DNA of 12,373 nt. Source: Gonium pectorale. Lineage: Eukaryota > Chlorophyta > Chlorophyceae > Chlamydomonadales > Volvocaceae. Positions 7,901-12,373 of this stretch are shown here, piece after piece. The notes beneath the pieces are model-generated. The model was not told the DNA's origin. It searched no databases and saw nothing but the letters and a program-made list of their open reading frames with translations. The stretch spans positions 1,503,063 through 1,515,435 of the forward strand of contig LSYV01000023.1 in NCBI GenBank assembly GCA_001584585.1. The letters run 5' to 3'. How positions within the stretch are numbered: the first letter of the stretch is position 1; every line of letters starts with the position of its first letter. The position numbers and the translations under genes were made by a program.

Positions 7901-9107
7901 ACGCTGATTTACCGGTAGTTGCACATCCATAGATGCTCGTGAGCCGCCCTTCCCCCCCAACCTGCCCGGTGGTAGAACGCTGACTGCACGCCATCACGCC
8001 CTCACTAACCTACGCCTTCCTCAGACCCCTCTCCCCCCTGCTCCCCCCATCACCCCCACACCCACTCTCACGCTGCCCCCCAACCCCCTTATCCCCCTTC
8101 AGGCGTCAACCTTGACACTCTGCGTCCCGAGCCCAGCGTCGAGGGCTACTCCACCCCGGGCGGCTACAGCTGGAAGGCCGTCAAGCCCATTGCGCTGGCC
8201 AAGTGCACCGCCATCGCCAAGCTCATCGAGCGGGAGTACGCGGGGCAGGGCCGCTCACTCAGCGGCATCGGCGGCGTGGAGACGGGCGGCGACGCGGCGG
8301 AGTTCATCCTGCTGGGCTCGGACACGGTGCAGGTGGGTGGGGGGGGGGCGGCGGGGCGGGCGGGCGGATGTGGGCGCGCGTTGGCCGGATGGGGCTCGGG
8401 TCCGGGTTGGGCGGGCGGGGGGGCGGGTGGGCTGGTGGGCGGGGAACCTGGTTAGCATGGGTCCGGGAGTGCTGGGAGGTCCGGGCGCGGCTGTAGGGCG
8501 ACCGACATGGCTGCGATTTGACCTCCCCCCCCTCCCATGCGTTGAGAGACGCCCACACCTGGCCAAGCGCAGCCCCTGCGGTCCTTGGCTCGGTGTCGCC
8601 ACCCGGTGGTGCACCCGGCTTGCTGACCCTGCTAAAGACGCGTTCGGCGTGCGGGGCCGGGCCGGCCCGCACTGCGTCCTCTCCTCCTAGGTGTCCCCCC
8701 TAGGGCGGGCGACAGCGTGCGTCGAGATGGTCATGGCCAATGAGAGCGCCACGACTCCGTTTAACCCCTTCACGCGGCATGGCATCCCCCCCTCCCGCCC
8801 CCCCCCCCCGCCCCACCTGCCCCCCCACACACACCAGGTGTGTACCGGCGTCATGATCCACGGCTACCCGGTGGTCAAGAACCTGTGCGGCGGCCTGCAG
8901 CGCTTCATGGCCAAGCACGGCTTCAACTCGATCGCCGAGTTCAAGGGCAAGTCGCTGCCGTACGTTACCGTACACAGCGAGCTGGTCAAGCGGCAGCGAG
9001 ACGCCATCGCCGCCAAGCGCGCGGCGCGCGTGGGGCTGAACAACGACGCCGAGTGGAGCGGCGAGGACTTTGTCAAGAACGCCGAGTCCATGGTGGCAAA
9101 CCGGTAG
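4954..9107 (+). CDS. PYD1: Dihydropyrimidine dehydrogenase, plant type (PYD1), FMN-dependent
   Basis: Seven exons: 4954-5118, 5413-5541, 5970-6172, 6872-6970, 7419-7609, 8103-8332 and 8838-9107, encoding 428 residues ending in TAG. The enzyme reduces uracil/thymine to dihydrouracil/dihydrothymine, step one of pyrimidine catabolism. Residues 1-55 form an Arg/Ser/Ala-rich targeting-like peptide (plastid or mitochondrion), with VVPRVGA at 29-35 a possible cleavage area. The FMN barrel follows: LPNPFIIGSGPPGTN (66-80), VICKTLSLD (95-103), NFSCPHG (188-194), AKMTPN (228-233), INTI (255-258), GIGGVETG (317-324). Mapped on mammalian numbering, K98, N129, N188, S190, C191, H193, K229, N256 and T257 match K574, N609, N668, S670, C671, H673, K709, N736 and T737, with exact spacing from N129 onward. 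It lacks the Fe-S, FAD and NADPH domains of animal enzymes, as land-plant PYD1 does (about 426 aa). The ATG is the first in frame. Confidence 0.95.
5542..5969 (+). other. PYD1 intron 2
   Basis: This 428-nt phase-0 intron has donor AAG|GTGCCG and acceptor CACACACAG|ACG. It joins VICK to TLSLD, a segment that is continuous in the enzyme family. It is C-rich, and I see no further feature in it. Confidence 0.85.
6455..6473 (+). repeat. Short telomere-like motif (CCTAAAACCTAAAACCCTA)
   Basis: These 19 bp read CCTAAAA-CCTAAAA-CCCTA, close to two and a half units of CCCTAAAA, the complement of the TTTTAGGG telomere repeat known from Chlamydomonas. They sit inside PYD1 intron 3. The tract is too short and degenerate to be more than a suggestion of an interstitial telomeric scar. 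Confidence 0.5.
6487..6526 (+). repeat. 11-bp tandem repeat, 3.6 copies
   Basis: Perfect units GCATGGAACAA lie at 6487-6497, 6498-6508 and 6509-6519, with a partial GCATGGA at 6520-6526, inside PYD1 intron 3. Confidence 0.92.
6971..7418 (+). other. PYD1 intron 4
   Basis: This 448-nt intron has donor AG|GTGCGC and acceptor CTCCCCAG|G, completing an Arg codon (PERR|MGMA). The 5' third is G-rich with several runs of four or more G; the 3' half is C-rich. Confidence 0.88.
7610..8102 (+). other. PYD1 intron 5
   Basis: This 493-nt intron has donor ACCG|GTGGGG and acceptor CCCCCTTCAG|GC, rebuilding the Gly codon before VNLDTLRPEP. It begins with dense G runs (7610-7650) and ends with a long pyrimidine tract (about 8020-8100). 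Confidence 0.88.
8333..8837 (+). other. PYD1 intron 6
   Basis: This 505-nt phase-0 intron has donor CAG|GTGGGT and acceptor CACACACCAG|GTG. It joins DTVQ to VCTGVM, which is continuous in the family. It starts with G runs and ends in a C-rich tract with a run of about 12 C near 8790-8810. A second good acceptor, CTCCTCCTAG, lies inside at 8690 (see findings). Confidence 0.88.
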
Positions 9108-9721
9108 ATGGCGTGCAGCCACACACATGCGGGGGCGAAAGCGGTTGAGGGTTGGTTGGATTGGTGGTTGGTACGGCCGGAGCTCACGGCGGCCAACTGG
9201 TACAGATGCGGCGGGGATGGAGGGAGGGGTGGGGAGGGGGCGCGCTGTGTGTGCAGCAAGCTGCGCAGGAGGGTGGGAGGGTGGTTGGTTGGTTGGTTAG
9301 TTGATGGGTGGGCGGGTGGGCCGGCGGTTGAGGCGGGCAGCGGGAGTGGGAGTTAGACGGTCCGGCGACGGGTCCTCCGGATGGCGTGCGTGTAGCGCGC
9401 AGCGGGTTTGGGCTGCGGCTGTCGGCCCTGCGCCAGCGCCAGCCTGCCCAGTCAGGCGGGAACTCCGTCGAGGGGAGAGGCATAGGTGCCCTGGTTTCGA
9501 GTGTGGCTCCACTTGACAGCGGGCCTGTTTTTGACGGATCGGACCGGGACCGCGGAGGTGTGGGTGGCGGCGCCCCACACACACCCGATGTTGGCATTGC
9601 GTTGCTCGCGAGCTTCTTTTCGGTTGTGATTGGATGTCCGTGTTTGTCGGGTTCTCTTCCGTGCGCCTCTTGGCACTCTGTGGCTGCCTTTCTTCGGACC
9701 ATGTCCCCCCAGGCTGTGTAA
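9108..9721 (+). other. PYD1 3'UTR ending near a TGTAA polyadenylation signal
   Basis: After the TAG at 9105-9107 the sequence is non-coding. TGTAA at 9717-9721 is the first instance on this strand and matches the algal polyadenylation signal, predicting cleavage shortly downstream and a 3'UTR of roughly 0.6 kb. AATAAA at 9824-9829 and TGTAA at 10032-10036 are further downstream alternatives. The first half of the UTR is G/T-rich. Confidence 0.6.
9283..9298 (+). repeat. (GGTT)4 microsatellite in the PYD1 3'UTR
   Basis: Four perfect GGTT units are followed by GGGTGGGCGGGTGGG-like sequence (9306-9320), giving a G-tract cluster in the mRNA sense. Confidence 0.85.
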
Positions 9722-10552
9722 TCGGGCGGAGTGACGGGGGTCGCGGCGGCCTCCGCCTCCTGTACAAAGCGGGCCTTTTTGGCACGCATGGTTTCGGTTG
9801 TGCGACTGTACGGCAACGGCTCGAATAAAGGCACATATCGGTACGCGTTGCCTTGTACCATACCTATACTCTGTACGCATATTCTTTTGTGCCACGTGGC
9901 TGCCGGCAGGGGCTTTGCCTCCCTGCGGGCCACGTACTCGTGTGGCGGTTCGGTGGAGGGCTCTGGCATGCCTGAGGAGCAGCGTTGAAAGGCTTGGCGG
10001 TGCTCGTGGCTTCGCTTCGCAGCCCCGCGAATGTAACTCTCCCATGTCGTATGCCATGGCTCTGAATACGGATACGGTGAACAGACTGACTAACCGCTGG
10101 ACTCGGCCGTACCCAGCTCATATTGCACCCGGTGCGCGAACTCTTATCTACATCGGCAGACAAAGTAGGCAAATGTACAGCAGTATGTGGCCTACGACCG
10201 GCGCCTTACATGCAGGTCGGCATCACAATTCAAACATTCACCCATGCGGGCCGACAAAAGCCCGTTTCCCTGATGAGTGGTTTTGGTCTTGAGGCTCTCA
10301 CCAGAGATTCGAACAGACCCAGCATGACAAAACGGGGTTTCCTAGGCGCCTGCCTCGACGTGGCCATCGAGGCTGGCGGACCTATTTCAGCCTGGCCCGC
10401 ATGCTCATGTTCCTCACAAGCGCTCCGTGGCGGATCCACCGTCATACCGGTGAAGCCGCGCTCACGGGCAATAGCCGCCCACTCCCTGGGCAGCAGCGCA
10501 GCGCCCCCGCTGCCCAACGCGCTCCAGGCCGTCCAGGGCCCCCCGCGAGGCC
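9722..10552. other. Intergenic stretch between PYD1 and the secreted-protein gene
   Basis: About 830 bp without a supportable gene. The first half is relatively A/T-rich and contains the hairpin at 9895-9934. The second half becomes GC-rich towards the ATG at 10553 and should hold the promoter and 5'UTR of the next gene. Open frames on both strands show no signal peptide, domain or splice logic. Confidence 0.5.
9895..9934. repeat. Imperfect inverted repeat (hairpin) with CACGTG palindrome
   Basis: The outer arms CGTGGC (9895-9900) and GCCACG (9929-9934) and inner arms GCAGGG (9906-9911) and CCCTGC (9921-9926) can form a two-part stem with a 9-nt loop. The left end overlaps a perfect 10-bp palindrome GCCACGTGGC at 9891-9900 with a G-box core. 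It lies downstream of the PYD1 polyadenylation signal. Confidence 0.65.
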
Positions 10553-12373
10553 ATGGCTTCCAGGGCCGGCACCTCAACGTGGAGCGCTGCGGCCGCCGTC
10601 GCAACGCTGCTGCTGCTGGCTGGTCAAGGTGGGTCTCGCGACGGCGTCCCTGAGTGCATCGAGCACCGAGCTGGCCAGCTGGCGCTTCTATGATCGGTGC
10701 TGGGTCTGCGCACAGACCCACTTCCGCGCACCGCACCGCACCGCACCGGCATGCAACTGCCCGCGCGGCCCAGAGCTGCGCCCTGCGCCCGCGCCTCCCC
10801 CGCAACCCCCCGGCCGCGGCCCTCGCACCGAGCTGGCGCGGGGTGCTTGGCTGCGTGCTGCGCACCCAGACACCTGCCCGCGGGCGCCGGCCCGCCCCCC
10901 GAAGCAGCAGCAGCTACTGCTGCTGCCTCTGCGGTGTGCTGCTGCTCAGGGATCGATCGAGCCCCCCCCCCCCGCGGGTCGCAATGTATATTGCGCCATC
11001 GCGCCTGCTGGGCGTCCTGTTCAGCTCCAATCACCGATCAAACCCGCATGTCCCTTCCCCACACCTCGAACCTTACCCCCAACCCGCCCGCGCCTTTGCC
11101 CGCACCGCCTCAGCAGGCCATCCCGCTAACGCGGCTCGCACCCCACGGCTGTCGTCGTCCTTCGCCTCCGCCTCCACCTCCCGTCGCTCCTCGCGCGCGC
11201 TGCTCTCCGCCGGCTTCGAGTCGGGCCCGCTGGGCCCCAACGCCTGCGTCCTCAACACCGGCGCCTACTCTGACGTGGACCCCACGGACGACAACGGCGC
11301 CGCCGTGACCTGCCGCGACCAGTTCAACTGCATCGACCTGCTTTTCGACGGCGACTGCACCACCGCCACCGAGCAGGGCACCGGCATCGCGTACCACTAC
11401 TGCAAGGTTTGCCTGTTCTGGAGCCAGGGCCGGGACTGCCCCAAGTCCACCAACGACGCCATCAGCCACGTGTGCGCCGCGGATCGCCTGCTGGGCGTGG
11501 TGCACGCCCCCGGCCAGCCGCCCGCCACGGGGGGCAGCTCCACCGGCAAGCAGGAGAACTGGGACGACGGGTTCAACGGTGAGGGCGCGCTTGCGTGGTT
11601 GGGTCGCGGCGCCGGCTCGCAACCCGGCTCCGTTCTCCGGCTGGTTTGGTGTCTAGGTTTGCTTCGGTTGCGGGACGGCTACGGAAATGGTCAGCTGCTT
11701 GGTTGGCTGCTGGTTCACTGCGTGCGGTTAGCTCGCGCTCGTGCCGCACCTCGCTCGCCCGCTCGACTGCCGCTGCTGCACCCCCGCGGTGGTCTGGCTG
11801 TGGCTGTGGCGGCACCAGCCGGGGCTGCAAAGCTGGCCGGCCCTGCCACGTGGCACACCCGCACACAACTTCTGTAGGGGCCATGTCCCTCGCTGTCGGC
11901 CTAGGCTGCTTCGACTGATGTGTGATATGCGGCCAGCACCCAGCAGCCAAGCAGTCATGACGCGATGCGCCACGCAGGGGTGGGATGATGCGCCGGGGGC
12001 CTGGCCCCCGTACCTGGCCGAACCCAACAGCCCTCGCACACGGCCCGCGCGCCACCCGCCCCTTGTTGTACTGCGTTACCCACCCCTGTACCTACCGAGC
12101 TCATCAACGGCCCGCCCGCCGTGCCGCCCCTGTCGGCTCCCCGGCCCCCGCCCCTCCATCCCCTCAGAGCGTTTCTGCCAGTACGTTCGCTTCAATGCCA
12201 CGGACCAGTTCCAGCGCGTCTACTTCACCGTCAAGGACGGAGCCAACGCCAACCTCTGCCTGCTGTGTGAGTCGCGGGCGGGACCGGGACCGGCCCCTGC
12301 TCAGGCGCCGGGGCGCTCAGACCCCAACCCACCGTCCTTTGGCAGTCGCCACGACGGGGCCACCCGCGTTCGG
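10553..12373 (+). CDS. Secreted cysteine-rich protein, unrecognised family (partial, 3' end outside)
   Basis: The proposed exons are 10553-10628, 11114-11578, 12168-12266 and 12346 to beyond the window. All junctions are phase 1, with donors GTGGGT, GTGAGG and GTGAGT. The visible protein is 222 residues. Residues 1-25 look like a signal peptide: a basic start followed by an Ala/Val/Leu core (AAAAVATLLLLAG at 12-24). Residues 32-56 are Ser/Arg-rich. A globular part follows with Cys at 70, 92, 98, 107, 122, 125, 134, 146, 184 and 211, including YCKVCLFW (121-128) and ISHVC (142-146). N190-A-T is an N-glycosylation sequon. The even Cys count suggests disulfides in the wall, matrix or periplasm. 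It resembles volvocine extracellular proteins in style, but I cannot place it in the pherophorin family or another. The first exon is the least certain, resting on the signal peptide and phase. Confidence 0.65.
10629..11113 (+). other. Intron 1 of the secreted-protein gene
   Basis: This 485-nt phase-1 intron runs from CAAG|GTGGGT to the tandem acceptor CTCAGCAG. It contains (CAGCAG/CTGCTG)-type triplets near 10902-10950. Frames stay open across it because of GC content, but they encode no recognisable segment. Confidence 0.5.
11579..12167 (+). other. Intron 2 of the secreted-protein gene
   Basis: This 589-nt phase-1 intron has donor AACG|GTGAGG and acceptor CCCCTCAG|AG. The upstream frame stays open into the intron as far as a TAG at 11875-11877, so retention would give a different tail of about 99 residues. 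It contains the 17-nt palindrome at 11994-12010. Confidence 0.7.
11994..12010. repeat. 17-nt palindrome CGGGGGCCTGGCCCCCG
   Basis: Perfect 8-bp arms flank a single central base, inside intron 2 of the secreted-protein gene. No function is evident. Confidence 0.8.

Noticed and set aside
9824..9829. AATAAA as the PYD1 polyadenylation signal
   Set aside because: Green algae of this type use TGTAA, and one is present about 100 bp earlier at 9717-9721. AATAAA is kept only as an alternative.
9798..10292. Plus-strand open frame of about 164 codons upstream of the secreted-protein gene
   Set aside because: It shows no recognisable domain. It crosses the hairpin and the likely PYD1 termination zone, and it has no convincing start context.
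10286..10330. GAGATTCGAAC, resembling the T-arm of a tRNA on the minus strand
   Set aside because: The flanking bases do not form a 5-bp T stem, and no acceptor, D or anticodon stems can be built around it.
10230..10865. Minus-strand open frame with a helical-looking stretch (REWAAIARERGFTGM)
   Set aside because: It overlaps the proposed signal-peptide exon on the other strand; most of it is Arg/Ala/Pro low complexity and no family is recognised.
1..12373. CRISPR array, insertion sequence, operon or prophage-type system
   Set aside because: The genes are spliced, nuclear-type and on both strands, and the repeats are short intronic or coding minisatellites without spacer structure. I see no transposase or phage protein.

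Overview
The window looks like nuclear DNA of a green alga of the Chlamydomonas/Volvox (chlamydomonadalean) type. Exons are very GC-rich with G/C third positions. Introns are frequent, about 80-700 nt, with GTG(A/N)G-type donors and CAG acceptors. Exons contain Ala/Gly/Ser/Pro/Gln-rich inserts, and one gene ends near TGTAA, the polyadenylation signal used by these algae. I found four protein genes and no RNA genes or recognisable transposons. All exon models are read by eye from splice-site phase and protein similarity. No alignment or transcript data were available.

Left part (1-3029, minus strand): the 5' portion of a gene whose conserved pieces resemble the N-terminal C2-like region of UVRAG/VPS38, a subunit of the class III PI3-kinase complex used in endosome sorting and autophagy. 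A roughly 500-residue low-complexity insert, carrying three copies of a basic/hydrophobic motif, splits the domain. The gene runs off the left edge. Its start codon lies 343 bp from that of a divergent plus-strand gene at 3373-4009, which encodes a 93-residue LYR-motif protein, probably a mitochondrial assembly or acyl-carrier-protein-binding factor.

Centre (4954-9107, plus strand): a complete seven-exon gene for plant-type dihydropyrimidine dehydrogenase (PYD1, 428 aa). It catalyses the first step of uracil/thymine reductive breakdown and carries an N-terminal organelle-targeting-like extension. Every FMN- and substrate-binding residue I could map from mammalian enzyme numbering is present, including the catalytic Cys. 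A 3'UTR of about 0.6 kb follows, ending near TGTAA at 9717-9721.

Right part (10553-12373, plus strand): the 5' portion of a gene for a secreted, cysteine-rich protein with a signal peptide, which I do not recognise. It runs off the right edge.

The intergenic stretches (3030-3372, 4010-4953, 9722-10552) are visibly richer in A/T than the exons and hold UTRs and promoters but no gene I can defend. The four genes share no evident pathway; their proximity looks like ordinary eukaryotic gene order. The most unusual aspects are the insert in the UVRAG-like domain, the unrecognised secreted family, an in-frame alternative acceptor in PYD1, and introns that are G-rich at the 5' end and C-rich at the 3' end.
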